NCBI GenBank assembly: GCA_947034895.1 | Contig: OX344762.1 | Span: forward strand, 9,615,501-9,679,500 | DNA length: 64,000 bases | Reading direction: 5' to 3' | Origin: Rhytidiadelphus loreus | Taxonomy: Eukaryota; Streptophyta; Bryopsida; Hypnales; Hylocomiaceae | In this document: positions 1-11,431 of the stretch, in pieces | Position numbering within the stretch: position 1 is the first letter of the stretch | Layout: each line of letters starts with the position of its first letter | The notes under the pieces: model-generated | Told to the model about the DNA's origin: nothing | Database searches by the model: none | What the model saw: the letters and a program-made list of their open reading frames with translations, nothing else | Program-made: the position numbers and the translations under genes

Positions 1-2194
1 GAAGCACCGTTCATCTTCCACCGATCCAATCACATGCGCAATCGCCATCTCCGCTAGTTTGAGAAACTCGCCAAAGTTATGCGTGAGACTGTTATTACTA
101 TCCAATACCCGCCACACCTTTGTCAAGGGATTTAGATCATATGGGGGAAGCATTGCAGGCCGCGAGTTCGATTTCATGCAGGTTTTGAACAACGACCTCT
201 GTGACATGAGAGTGTCCCGATCTAGGATCGGTTTCAACAACACTTTCTTGTCACCGTCCTCTACAATCTTCCCGTGACCATAAGTGTCCATGAGGGTGCG
301 AAGGTGTTTGTCAAAAACCTCCTCGGCATCACCTTGGCACCAAAATTGAGGATATAAGATCCCGAAGGCGTTCATCACATTGTGTTGTGGAAATCTGTCG
401 TGCAGCTCCTGTACAAGCATCTGCGCGGCACCTGCGACCATGGAAACAAAATCTGTCATTGAATCATCAAGGCGACTTGAAGAAAACAAGAAACTACGAA
501 GTGCATGCGACATACAGGAAACAAATTCAGTCATGTACACGTCTTCCCAAATAACCGAATTGACACCACCGAAATCACAGCACTGAAATCACACCACCGA
601 CATCACAGCACAACATACTGCAAGTCTGATTCCAAGCTTTAAAGACAATTATAATCTTGTAGTAGACAACAAATTAAAGAGACAATGAACCATAGAAAAC
701 TCACTTGTACACTCTAATTTTACTTTGCTAACCAAAGAAGCCCACAAATCACGGTCAACCGGTCGCCCCTTATGTTCTGCATGAATCTTTTCACCGTGAC
801 AGACGAAAGACAAAATGGCAGAGTCGTCGTTGAGATCGCAAATCCACTTCAGGTGAATCTGCTCGTGGCTGTAGTCGAGGAGATTTTTGAAGCTCTAGAA
901 CTCGTCCGTGGTGAATGATGTACAGTTGTCGTCATACATTCTATACAGTGAACTCTGGCAAATTTTCAATGCCGCTACAAAATCACAGATGTAGACGTCC
1001 TTTTTTTGAGCAAAATTGACCAGGGTATCCACTGCCTCCAATAGTGGCAACAAGGCACACATTCCCAATAAAGGATACAGATCCAGTAGCAAAACCAAGC
1101 AGGCCTGCATTCATACATTCCAAAGCAACCGTTTCAGATTTCATATTGCATATAGTATGCAAGACCTATATATTGAACATTGATAGGGATTTACAGGAAA
1201 TTGAACTACCTGTCAAATGCGAAACAAGATCCTCGAACCGGCACACTGAAATCGATTCAACTTTGCAAGAACAGTACTGGAACAACGAACCTGAAATTTG
1301 AAATGAAGAAGAACGATCTAAACTAAATAACAACCTTCATTTCGAAATCTCCTTCAATCCACAATAAACTAAATAAACAAAATTCATTTTCAAATCTCCT
1401 TCAAAGCACAATAACAAGAGAATAGTACGATACAGAGCTCTGCAGACAGACAGAGCAAACATAGAATGGTTCAACTTCAAAGGAGCACGCTTACCTCAGC
1501 TTTGGTATTTTCACCCAAATCTGTTGTCATCTTGTAGATGAGGGTTCTGTACTCCGATAGCAATCTCCTCAGAGGTTCGATGAGACTAACCCAACGGGTT
1601 TGCACATTCCTCAACATTTTCAAGCCTTTTGTATCCGTGAGCTCTGCAAGTTGCTTGAATTCAGCAAAGCGTTTAGGACTTTTACAAAAGTATGCATGAG
1701 TAACAGCAAGGAGTTTTTCGATGTCTGCAAATATGCTGAGAGTGGACAACGCTTTAAAAGCCAAGTTGCATCGGTGTGCCACGCAGTGCATTCCAATCAC
1801 AAATGGGGCATATTTCTCTTTTATTTGAGTAGTGACCTCCCCCTGATTCCTTGCAAAGTCGAAGCCCCATCTGCCCCAAAGCTGAGCCACTTGCGAGCTA
1901 TAGTATCGGAGTCCAATCCGCTTCCAGTAGCCACAACATCCATAATGAGCTTCGTCAAATTGTCAGCGTTTGGTGTACATTCACTAGTAGAAAATTGTGT
2001 CCAAATCAACAGAAAATCATCAAAAACTTGTTGATTTGAATACTGCATTGACTGTTTTTACATTTTTTTGTTGATTTGAGCCCAAGCTAACACAATGGTT
2101 AACAAATTTTTGTTGATTTGAGCACAAGTTAACAAAATGGTTTAACAAATTTTTGTTCATGTGAATAGTGCAACAACCAAATCAACATGTTTTT

Positions 2195-2760
2195 GTTCAA
2201 TGTTTTAGGGTTGTGTTGGGGTTGTTTTAGGGTTGTTTTAGGGTTGTTTTGAGGTTGTTTTGGGGGTTGTTTTGAGGTTGTTTTGGGGTTGTTTTGGGGT
2301 TGTTTTGAGGTTGTTTTGAGGTTGTTTGGGGGTTGTTTGGGGGGTTGTTTGGGGGGTTATTTTGAGGTTGTTTTGGGGTTGTTTGGGAGTTGTTTGAGGG
2401 TTGTTTTGAGGTTGTTTTGGGGGTTGTTTGGGGGTTATTTTGAGGTTGTTTTGGGGTTGTTTGGGAGTTGTTTGGGGGGTTGTTTGGGAGTTGTTTGGGG
2501 GGTTGTTTGGGGGTTGTTTGGGGGGTTGTTTGGGGGTTGTTTGGGGGTTGTTTTGGAGGTTGTTTGAGGGTTGTTTGGGGGGTTGTTTGGGGGTTGTTTG
2601 AGATTGATTTGGGGGTTGTTTGGGGGATTGATTTGAAGGTTGTTTTGAGGTTGATTTTGGAGTTGTTTTTGGATTGATTTGGGGAGGTTTGAGGAGGTGT
2701 GGGGAGGGGGGAGGATTTGAATTTTTTGAGGTTGTTTTTGGAGTTGTTTTTGGATTGTTT
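2195..2760 (+). repeat. G/T-only minisatellite
   Basis: About 560 bases in which the plus strand is almost only G and T, built of variable units like GGTTGTTTTGGG and GGTTGTTTGGGGG (11-13 bases). The reverse strand stays open as a low-complexity Asn/Pro/Gln/Thr/Lys ORF (2227-2835), which I regard as an artefact of the repeat. The many runs of three or more G give it G-quadruplex potential. It belongs to the CACTA-like element. Confidence 0.9.
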
Positions 2761-3870
2761 GTGGAATGTTTTTGAAATCTTTAAGAATTTTTCAAATATT
2801 ATGAATTTAGAGTTCAAATCATATTTTATTTTCAATTATATTTTGAATTTGATTGAAGTTCTAATTAAATTCATAATGTAATTCAACTTTGTATGTATCA
2901 AGGTTTTTAACATATGAAAGGCCTGTAATTGCTTCTAAATATTAGTCTTCAAAGAAGGCTTAAATCTTCATTTATATTTATTTTTTCAATAGATTTAACT
3001 AAATGATCTAACTTATATTTATTTTGACCTATTTTCCATCTTGAAATTGTAAAATAAAAAACTTCACCAATTGCAACATCAAGATGCTTGGATTTTAAAA
3101 AAATAATGTTTCATTCATACCAAATGATTATGTTTCATTTTTCCAAAATTTTATTTGAAAAATTTAGATACATATCAATTCTACAATTTGTAATTTTCCA
3201 TCATATGCTAAAAAAATATGTTAAAGAATCTATATTAAAAATTGCAACAAAAAATATTTTATATTCATACTTGGAGAAAATAATAAGTGGATATAAATAG
3301 AGATTGATTTACAACATTCAATGAAAAGAATTCTAGTAATGAAACTAAAGATTTCCAAACCTAATGGTTGTAATGTACTAATGTACATGTTGTAGTCAAA
3401 AATTTGCATCCTATTTTTGAAATTTAAAAAATATATATTTGAAATTGCATTCAATAAAGAAACTTAAAATTTACTATACAGTGCAATTTCTACTTTAAAT
3501 TGGAAATTGAAATTCTTCATGAGTTTCACCTCCCTAATCTATATAGAACAATCCAAAAATTCTCACAAGATTAATATTTTATAAACTAATTTGAAATTCC
3601 TATTTATTTGAAAAATACATTCAAATCTACTTGGCTAACATGCATACATATCTAGAAAATCTATACATCATACAATAACTTTCTCATGATGTAATCAAAA
3701 GTTATAAAAATTGTGAGTCCTTCAAACTATCCCTTCACCACATGTTGTGTAAAATTTTAAAGGAAAAAAAAGGGAATTCAATTTCTAAATACATGAATAA
3801 AAACACTAGAAATATTGTCAAAAAATTCTACTTTGTTCTTTAGAGGTTTAAATTTTAATTTTAATTTTTC

Positions 3871-4440
3871 TGACCCCTAAAGGACCATTGTCCCCTCGGT
3901 GGACAAAATGGATTTCGGGCAAGTTTGTATGATCTTAATTTTTAGTTAAACTTTTTGAAACCTCCTCATAAGATAGAAAAACTTATTAGCTACGTGGTAA
4001 TATAGATTTTATTTCAGTTGGTGCTTGGGAGCAAAAGTTATGGCATCTTAACCATAAATTTCACGTCACTAGGCAGAATAAGAAATGTACAGAAATTTGA
4101 AATTAATTTTTTAATTTTTTCCTTCTTGAAAATCATATTTTTATCTACATGTGAAGCTTTTATTCATTCCATTTGATTAGTACTATGAAAGTTAAAAACA
4201 ATTTTGTTTTTCGGGCAATTTGAACATCTTCTTGAAAAAATAACTTATTGGATGCAATTTTGGATGCAATTCTCACAATTTTTCAAAAAAAAATGTTTAA
4301 CAACTTTAAGTTTCCTATTTAGAACAATCTCACCGTTGACATTATTGTATTTCAATTCCATTTTAGAGCTATTAATGCTTTAGTTTTTCTTTCAATCTTG
4401 AACTTGCTTCTACTTAATAATTTAAAAAGAAATGAAAATC
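3871..4440 (+). repeat. Dispersed repeat fragment nested in the CACTA element
   Basis: Starts CCCCTAAAGGACC and resembles, in opposite orientation, 46886 down to about 46330. Shared stretches include the CCCCTAAAGG end, a TTGGTGC..GGAG..AAAAGTTATG block, and TCTTGAAAAAATAACTT. It is probably one end of the TTAA-flanked family described at 8362, 44998, 56290 and 62008. No coding potential. Confidence 0.65.
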
Positions 4441-4786
4441 AAGAGTGTTTTTAAAAAAACAAAATTTAATTCTAAACTTTCAACACAATTCTTGAACACA
4501 AAATTTTTTAAATATTTAAATTCTAGATGAGCAATTTCCAAATTCTAATTTAGAGCTATTCAAATTGTATGTTCTACATTACAAAAAACTTGAATAGGAA
4601 TTGTGTCCAAACCACCTCCTAGTAAAATGTTTGCCAAATAATTAAAATATCTTTAATTGAATTGAAGTTTTTAACACTAAAATTTCATGTGGAAAATTTT
4701 TAAACCACCAAGTTTGACATTGTATAAGCAATAGAAATATTTTCTATTAACTACTTAACTCACAATTCAGTCTTTTTTCAATTCAG

Positions 4787-5135
4787 CAGACTTTGGAGGC
4801 TGTTTTTGCATAGTAAAGTATATTTTTTCAAAAAACTTCAAACTAGTAAAAGTTGGAAGATCAAGTAAACTTTCATCTCCAAAAATCCGTTTGTGATTTT
4901 GAGTCTTCAATAAAAAGTTATGGGCAAAATTCAGAGAGAGTGTTTGTAAATATCAAAAAATAATTTCATTCCAAACCCTCTCTGAATTTTGCTCATAACT
5001 TTTTACTGAAAACTCAAAATCACAAAAGGATTTTTGGAGATGAAAGTTTAATTGATCTTCCAAATTTTACTAGTTTGAAGTTTTTTGAAAAAAGGTACTA
5101 TACTATGAGAAATTAGCCTCCAAAGTCTGCTGAAT
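4787..5135. repeat. Long imperfect inverted repeat (foldback), about 160-bp arms
   Basis: The left arm begins GCAGACTTTGGAGGC and the right arm ends GCCTCCAAAGTCTGC. Between them the arms match through TTTTTTCAAAAAACTTCAAA, CATCTCCAAAAATCC and GAATTTTGC with few differences. The same foldback type occurs twice in the second CACTA-like element (33685-34040 and 34205-34565), so it is a family feature rather than chance. Confidence 0.8.
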
Positions 5136-5213
5136 TGAACCAAAAATGACCAAAATTTGAAAACCGAAATAAATAACTTTTTATTCCCGTTATGGTCATG
5201 TAATTTTCCACAT

Positions 5214-5277
5214 GGTGCAATGGATAAGACCTTTCACCCCTAGCCAAGGGGTGCAAGGTTCAAACCCCACTGCACCC
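5214..5277 (+). other. tRNA-derived block inside CACTA-like element
   Basis: The 5' and 3' ends can pair (GGTGCA with TGCACC). A B-box-like GGTTCAAACCCC and an A-box-like TGGATAAGACC are present, with a CCCC/GGGG stem between. The T-arm does not pair well, so it is not a normal tRNA gene; a tRNA-derived SINE-type head is likelier. It is followed by CACCTAGGTG and ACATGG-rich sequence. The second CACTA-like element has a comparable block at the same relative place. Confidence 0.5.
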
Positions 5278-6604
5278 TGCCCGTGTGGGGTGCCACCTAG
5301 GTGCTGCCACCTAGTGGTGCCCGCGTGGCGCTCACATGGCAGTTTTTAAATTTTTTTTTTTCAAAATTAAAAAATTGAAAAAAAATTAACAAATTTTTGT
5401 TGAAAATTATGTCCAAATCAACAAGTTTTAGTTGCAATTTTTGTCCAAATCAACAAGTTTTAGCTAGAATTTTGTCCAAATCAACAAAAACTTGTTGATT
5501 TTTGTCCAAATCAACAGGTCCAAATCAACACAAACTATTTTGTCCGAATCAACACTTTTTTGTGAAGTTGGACGCTGAATTTTCTACTAGTGATTCCACA
5601 CGTTGTAGACAAACAAGTAAGGGAATTCGAAGCCAATCTTGCATGATGTATACATGTATAGACAAGTAACTACTGTTATCGACAGCAGTCACCTCATCGA
5701 CAGTCACAACAAAAAATTGAGCGGAGCCGATCAAGCGTTTCATCTCAAGCACCACTTGCTTGTACATGTTACCCGCCATCAACCATCCAGAGTTATCGCA
5801 CTAGTGAGCACAAGGTAGATCAGGTACGTTGATAAGTTTATAAAGCTGGACACGAGACTCATACTCAAGCATTGGACGGCCTTGACTCAAGAGGTGGAAT
5901 AAGATTGCGAATTGAACCCTCTTCTTGCGGGCCTCCATAGAAGTGCAGTGATTCACTTGTTGGAGGACAGTTGCTGGCGGCTTGGCTGCGTACAATATCA
6001 TGTTCTTCCGATGCTTGCAAGAAGTGGCAATATATTGTTGGCCTGCCTTCACCTTGAACTTTGGGAGATCCTTCCTAGCAATCCTCTTTCCGTCATGTTT
6101 GAATAATGTGTCTGATTTGGGCGCCATGATACATGGCTTCCTATCAACCACTGTACACACCTTGCACTTGACCATATGAAGTATCCCATCAGAAGACATG
6201 ATACCTTCCGCCCAAGGCAATTTCGCTGCCCATAGGGTTTGGAACTTCCTGTGCCAATCGTATCTCTTCTGGTCTTGGGATCGCCTACTTTCAGATTTGG
6301 AATAAGGAGTGCTGCTTCTCTTTGTCGGAGGCATTTGGAAGTCAGAGTCGGGATCAGACTCTTCACTCTTGTCAGGAACCTCCACCAACTGAATATCTTC
6401 AACAGTGTCCGATTCTGAAGAAATTTGGATGATCGGAGACTTGCTGCTGAGGACCCGCGTGTTACCAGAAGTTGATGATGATCCGCCAAGCACGTTGGTG
6501 TCAACCGAAATTGGTGTTCTAGATCTCTACTTCTCACTGTCGTCACTACTGGGATACTCTGGTTGCGAATTTGGTTCGGCTCCAAGCACATCCGGGACAG
6601 GGTT

Positions 6605-7040
6605 GTCTATCCAGACGTGATGTGGGCTTTTCACGTCCGAATGTCATGACGCGTCCGTCTTGACGCGTCGGTATTGCCGTCAGCCCCAAAAAAAAAAAAA
6701 AAAAAAAAAATTTTTTTTTTTTTTGACAGCCAATTTGGCACCCTGGAGCAGACCAGTGAACAGCCAGGTCGTCAAAAAAAAAAAATTTTTTTTTTTTTTT
6801 TTTTTTTTGGACGGCCAGTCCGTCCATCATTCAGGTCGACAATCTGACCGTCCAGGGGACGGCCCGACCGTCCCAGTGGACGGACTACCCGTCAAGGTGG
6901 ACAGACCACCCGTCCAGGTCGACGGACGGACCGTCCAGCGAAAAAAAAAAAAAAAAATTTTTAATCCCGACGGACGCCAGGGTTGAATCCGGACATCCTG
7001 ACGGACGGACAGGACGTGACGGTGACAATCCTGATCCGGG
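6605..7040. repeat. GACGG-rich low-complexity block with three A-run/T-run palindromes
   Basis: Three A-run/T-run junctions, at about 6687-6724, 6773-6809 and 6941-6961, sit in CpG-rich DNA made of variants of GTCC and GACGG (for example CCGTCCAGG and GGACGGACC). The composition is quite unlike the flanking hAT-like coding sequence. ORFs crossing it are low-complexity artefacts. It looks like an insertion or expansion between the hAT-like gene and the coiled-coil exon upstream. Confidence 0.75.
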
Positions 7041-7044
7041 AGGA

Positions 7045-7290
7045 TGCCGTCGAATACCAACGACAATGGCTGCCCCCCCCATTGCCGCGGCTGGATTGGA
7101 AATACTGCCGCATAGTTTTTTTCGCATTCTCCGCTCGACGTTTGTCAATCTCCTTACCTTTGCGCTTGATTTCTCTCCTTGCTAAAGCCAAGCTCTCCTC
7201 TGCTTTTTTCGACGCCTCTCTCGCAAGTTTGGCAGCTAAAACTGCCTGCTGGACGGCATCTTCAGCAAGGTCCTCGTCACCAGACCCCAT
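7045..7290 (-). CDS. Coiled-coil/basic fragment, possible first exon of the hAT-like gene
   Basis: From an ATG at 7290 the minus strand encodes an acidic start (MGSGDEDLAEDA) followed by an Ala/Lys/Glu/Arg-rich helix of about 55 residues, then MRQYFQSSRGNGGG. It points toward the hAT-like gene 550 bases downstream and could be its original N-terminal exon, now cut off by the GACGG block. No splice donor was settled. An independent short gene or a chance ORF is possible. Confidence 0.35.
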
Positions 7291-7334
7291 CAAGCAAAGC
7301 GGTCAGAGGTGCAGAATTCAGTATTGTTGCTTAC

Positions 7335-7580
7335 AGCAAGCCGTGTATCAAAAGCAGATAAACAACGAAGCAAACTCAAACCCAGGAAGACAATGAGAAT
7401 CGTGTGTGTGGTCCCTTACAACATAGAATGTATGATGTATCAAAAGCATATAAAAAACGAAGCATATACCAACCCAAGAAGATAGTGAGAATCGTGTGTG
7501 GTCACTTAAAAAATTGACTGTAGCAGAAGCTGCTAAAAAAAAAAGCAAATACAAACCCAGGAAGACAGTGAGAATTGTGA
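7335..7580. repeat. Three diverged tandem units of about 100 bp
   Basis: The run ATCAAAAGCA..AACGAAGCA..ACCCAGGAAGA..GTGAGAATCGTGTG recurs at about 7338, 7438 and, shortened, at 7535. No coding role seen. Confidence 0.75.
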
Positions 7581-8357
7581 AAACATAGACGAAATTCTAC
7601 AACCGCTAAGCAAAGGACGAAGAAATCACTACATTTTCACATTCTTAAACATGCACTCCTCAACCGCAATCTCTCCATTTAACCAAAACCTGAAGCACCT
7701 CCACCCCAACAACACAGAAGCAATGAACATTAAGTGCTGTCAAGACTGTAAAATGCAATTTGAATAGCAACATGAGAGATTCCCTGGAATCACAAGATTC
7801 AGTTGCAACAGTGTGGCCTCCCGCTCTCGCAATGCCGGCAGGAAAGCTCCCAAACGTGAAGACCACTCCCGAAGGCATTATAGCCAGTACAAACCCTACT
7901 CGCACTTGAAGCTGGCGAAATTATTCCCACTCTTCCAAGTAATTGTGGCGATTATACCCACTCCGCAAGCGCAACAACGGGCGATAACACTGCTGCAAGT
8001 ACGTTGCATGGGCGACAAGAATGAAGAGCATGGCGATTAAAGCAGGAGAGAGTGGGGGCAGTGGGCGATCAACGCGCGAGGAAGGGAGCTAAACCCTGGG
8101 ACCTTGGGCGACACGGCTTCAGGGGAGCGAGATGACCGTCGCCAGTTGGCGCCGCAGGAGGTGACGCAGCTGCCAACGTGGCGAGGCAGGTATGTTTCCT
8201 GTCCACTTTCTTACATTGTCATTTCGCCAGAGTGTTTTTCTGAGTGCAAACTGGCACCATTTTGCCAAAAATAAAAGCCCTGGTTCAATGTACCAAAGTT
8301 GGTAGCAAAACAGAAGAAAAATTGACAATTCTGCTACCTAATTTCAACATGGCCTGC
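7581..8357. other. Intergenic, no gene recognised
   Basis: Moderate-GC sequence with short ORFs on both strands that resemble nothing I know. No splice-linked coding pattern or RNA gene was seen. It may be a promoter-proximal or untranslated region of an unidentified transcript. Confidence 0.4.
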
Positions 8358-8361
8358 TTAA

Positions 8362-9321
8362 CCCCTCATCGCCTGAAGTCCAAACGAGGTCAAAAACAGC
8401 GTTGCTTTTCAAGTGTTTTAAATTTATATGCAGCTAAGTTATAGAAATCTTAACTGTACAATATTATAGTGAACATGTTGTAGATGACAGAGAAACAATT
8501 TGAAGACATTTGACCGCATGGATTGAAAGATTATAATTTTTTAGTGTTAAAAAAAGATGCTGAAATTTTCCAAAAAACACATTTGGAGGTGAAATTTGAC
8601 TTCTAAACCTACTAAAATGAAAAAACTTGAGACTATAAAGTGATTCAAAATCAACATATAAACACATTGGTGAAAAAAAATATCATTCAATTGACTCAAT
8701 GTGTCTGCAAAACAGATTTGAAATGTCAAAAAATAGCATGAAAAGTTGCAAAAAACACCATGTAAGGCTAAACCTCCTCCACTAAAAAGCATCTCAGTTA
8801 TTCATTACTTTTTGGATTCATGTGAAATTTTAGCCACACAAACTAGACTAGTATGCACAACTTTCACAAAAGAAATGATTGAAAATGGACACTGTATGAA
8901 GAAGTTACAAGCCGCCGAATTTCACTGTAATCCGAAAATGTCTAGATTTTAAATTTTGAATTGCTCCCAAACATTCGAAGAAGCTTGTATTGACATGAAA
9001 ATTTTACCACAATAACTAGACTAAAAGGGGAACATAACCCAACAAATTTTATTGGAAACGAACATTGTATGAAGGAGATACACCCCCCAAAAGTTTCAGC
9101 CATCAAATGCAGTTTGGTGAATTCAAATTGAACCTGTGAACTTTGATTGGCTCCCATTTAATTTGTAAATCTTGGATTGATCTGAAATTTTTACCACACA
9201 AACTAGAAGAGAGAGAGAAACTTTACCAACAAGTTTTATTGAATTTGGATATTGGATGCAAAAGTTACAGCACTTTGAATTATACATGAGGACACTTTTT
9301 GTCCCCTCAGGCGATGAGGAG
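8362..9321 (-). mobile_element. TTAA-flanked repeat element, 960 bp (copy A)
   Basis: Inverted ends CCCCTCATCGCCTGA (left) and TCAGGCGATGAGGAG (right, one mismatch) are flanked on both sides by TTAA (8358-8361 and 9322-9325). The body, read on the minus strand, matches 44998-45960 and much of 62008-62780: shared stretches include GTTTGTGTGGTAAAA, TTTCACCTCCAAATGTG and AATTTCAGCATC. There is no transposase. TTAA duplication with ends starting CCC is the piggyBac signature, so a non-autonomous piggyBac-like element is the best reading. Confidence 0.72.
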
Positions 9322-9325
9322 TTAA

Positions 9326-10291
9326 CTTTTGACTTCACAACCTTCATGTGTGCTAGGAGCACCTCATGCATAAATAAATAATTTAAAAAAACTATTTAAT
9401 TTTGCGGCTTTTATTATGAGACAACAGGAGTACTTTACAAACAATGCTCCAAGTGAAATCTATGGTTTTATTTTGTGGGTTTTATTTTGTGTCAAAGAGA
9501 GTACTTTACAAACAATGTTCCAAGTGAAATCAGTGTCTAATCCAAACCATATGTCTAATCACTTGCCCTCTGAATGTATGAGACCAATGACAGATGCATG
9601 GCAATGATTGTCAAATCTGCTACGATTGTGTACCACAAAATTTTCATGAAAATGGTCTGGTCACCATCAAAATTTTAGCGAGCTTCAACATGGAGGAAAG
9701 CAGTCAAGTCGCTATCGCCAAAACACAGTTATCGCAAAGGACACTCTGTAATTCCACATTCCACGTACCGAGATATCCTCAAAATCAAAATCCGCTGTGA
9801 ACACGTCTGATTGGACACCTTCCACATCAAATTGTGAACACATGTGACAGTGGATTGAGAAACCCATCTATCCCCTCCCAAAGCAGTCATTAGAGAGGGT
9901 TGAGTGCAAAGCCTCCAATAAAAAAGTGAGTTATCTTTCGTTTACCGTGACAGTGTACATTCAACGCCCTTCAACACTCTTGCAACAGCATTCCAATTCC
10001 TTCCATGCAGTGCTACCAGTGTTGGTTAATTATTAAGGTGTGCAGGCCCACAATGTAGAACTCCTGAACTTTCCACTGCAGCTACAGTGAAATGTGGGAT
10101 ACAAGTGCTTCAACAATAGGCTGCAAACCTTTTTTTGCTTACTCAACACTGGTTACAACACTAGACTGCTATTTTCCGAATAAAATCTTGACACCGAGCT
10201 GTACAGTAGCACCCTTGAACTCATTTTGAACTCAATTCTGATTCTAACAATAGCCTACTTTCTCATTTTGTCCTAAGATGGCAGATTTCAT
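9326..10291. other. Intergenic, including likely 3' region of the 101-aa gene
   Basis: Contains a local near-duplication around 9420-9540 (GTACTTTACAAACAATG.TCCAAGTGAAATC occurs twice, about 76 bases apart). No coding region is supported. The part next to 10292 is probably 3' UTR of the neighbouring minus-strand gene. Confidence 0.45.
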
Positions 10292-11431
10292 CTACTCAGT
10301 AGTTGCAGGTCTTGACATCACATTCTCCACGGGAACCGTTGCACTGGTAGTCCCTGTTCCGTTGGACACAGCCTTCGACATTCCAAACATCTGTAACATA
10401 AACAATAGCGGTGATCAAAACCTTGGAAGTATCACTCATATCCCTCAAGTGTATAAAAGAGACCAGCCTACCATTCCCGAATGTGAACTGTCATTAACGG
10501 ACATGAACAATCACAAAACATGGGTTTCCATACTTGATTTGTTCAGTGTTGGTAAGGATCAAAAGAAATGAAGATATACAAATAGCTTCATCTCATTTGT
10601 TCTGTTCCCTCAGAACCTGAGGAACAGATATCACTGACCAAGAAGGACGTTATAAAGCGAAGCAAAACAAAATGCGATTACAAGCGAGATTTCATACCAT
10701 GAAAGTCCACTTACTCGAGCCCTAATCGAATTCCAAACCCTAACTTTACCATCACAGAGAAACCAAATGCCAAAGAAAAATAAAGCCTCCTTGGGAAATG
10801 CCCTGAAGAAAAGCTTCCAGAGCATCAAAGCTCACGGAACCTCAAACACGCAGGCTAAGTTCTCAGATAATGCAATTTCAAGCGAGATTTCACACAGTGG
10901 GGGACAATTCCCCATGCTCCAGCCCTCATCAAATCCAAACCCTAACCTAACCGTCCCCCCAAAGGGAGAAGCTGTCAAAGAAAATCAAAGCAAACTGAAG
11001 AAGCACCCAGGAGAAAAAACTTGCCAGAGCATCAAAGCTTGCGGAATCTCAAACAAAGACGTTACAATAAACGATCAAGCCAAAAATAAATAAATAAATG
11101 CAAGCGCAATAACGGCACCGTCGATCGCTCATAATAAGAATTCCATCCTCCAAACTCTAATTTCGAACTAGATCGAATTCAGCCAAGGTTAGCAGCGTGA
11201 GCGTCCATTCCATCCCCAACATACCTTATTCAGCGTCTTCTGCAAGCAAGTCTTGTGCTCATCATAAGAAGCGTTCACAAACTCGTCGATGTGGTCCACA
11301 ATCTCGCCTAAGAAAGTCGTGGATTCCGACTTCTTCTTGCGGCACGAAGACGAAGCCTGCTCCGCTGCTGCTGCGGCCGGCACCACCTGCTCGGATTTCA
11401 CCGCCTGCGCGGACTCCTCCGGATGACTCAT
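10292..11431 (-). CDS. Small conserved plant protein, 101 aa, two exons
   Basis: Exon 1 is 11431-11225 (69 codons) and ends at a clean AAG|GTATGT donor. Exon 2 is 10390-10292 (32 codons plus TAG) after a TGTTACAG acceptor; the phase is 0. The start is the ATG of MSHPEESAQA. The first 38 residues are Ala/Ser/Lys-rich and probably disordered. The conserved core DHIDEFVNASYDEHKTC lies at about residues 46-62, followed across the splice by KTLNK and MFGMSKAV. From memory, flowering plants have short proteins with the same core (DHxDEFxxASxDEHKTC..MFGxSK) of unknown function; I cannot give a symbol. No signal peptide or membrane helix is seen. The plus-strand ORFs across exon 2 (10278-10571) are shadows. 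Confidence 0.85.

Larger units (their letters stand above)
1982..5592. mobile_element. CACTA-like non-autonomous transposon, 3.6 kb
   Basis: The ends read CACTAGTAGAAAATT and, at the right, the inverse AATTTTCTACTAGTG. They are flanked by a 3-bp direct repeat ATT (1979-1981 and 5593-5595), the target-site duplication size of CACTA (En/Spm) elements. Subterminal regions (about 2000-2195 and 5380-5560) carry many copies of short AACAAAAA/TTTTTGTTGATTTG motifs in both orientations, also typical of CACTA ends. No transposase ORF is seen. The interior holds a G/T-only minisatellite, AT-rich filler, a copy of another dispersed repeat, a long imperfect hairpin and a tRNA-like block. It sits inside the coding sequence of a hAT-like gene. 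Confidence 0.88.
1..6493 (-). pseudogene. hAT-type transposase-derived gene, broken and interrupted
   Basis: The gene reads right to left and runs off the left edge. Segments seen: 6493-5593 (acidic/serine-rich start, a C-x2-C zinc-finger-like region, then an RNase-H-like start with VTVDEVTAVDNSSYLS), 1981-1495 (continuation with GADGAS and an HRCNLAF helix), 1104-705 (after an intron with donor at 1495 and acceptor at 1104), and a last stretch from about 582 to 1. The window begins inside VIGSVEDERCF, the typical start of the hAT C-terminal dimerisation region. Lesions: an in-frame TAG at 5801-5803, a one-base frameshift in a G/C run near 1838-1844, a TAG at 895-897, and a 3.6-kb CACTA-like insertion at 1982-5592. 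Both stops sit where related proteins, as I recall them, have Trp. The family normally moves DNA or has been domesticated as a nuclear factor; this copy cannot make a full protein. The acceptor of the last exon is unresolved. Confidence 0.85.

Noticed and set aside
2227..2835. Minus-strand 202-codon Asn/Pro/Gln/Thr/Lys-rich ORF
   Set aside because: It is a translation of the G/T minisatellite. Openness follows from composition, not selection.
5214..5277. Functional tRNA gene
   Set aside because: The T-arm does not pair and the anticodon loop is abnormal; it lies in a transposon. Kept only as a tRNA-derived block.
6546..7148. Several ORFs across the GACGG block
   Set aside because: They consist of Lys/Phe runs from the A/T tracts and biased repeats, with no link to neighbouring exons.
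10278..10571. Plus-strand ORF of 97 codons starting MADFIYSVV
   Set aside because: It overlaps exon 2 of the minus-strand 101-aa gene in antisense; the minus strand has matching splice sites and a conserved motif.
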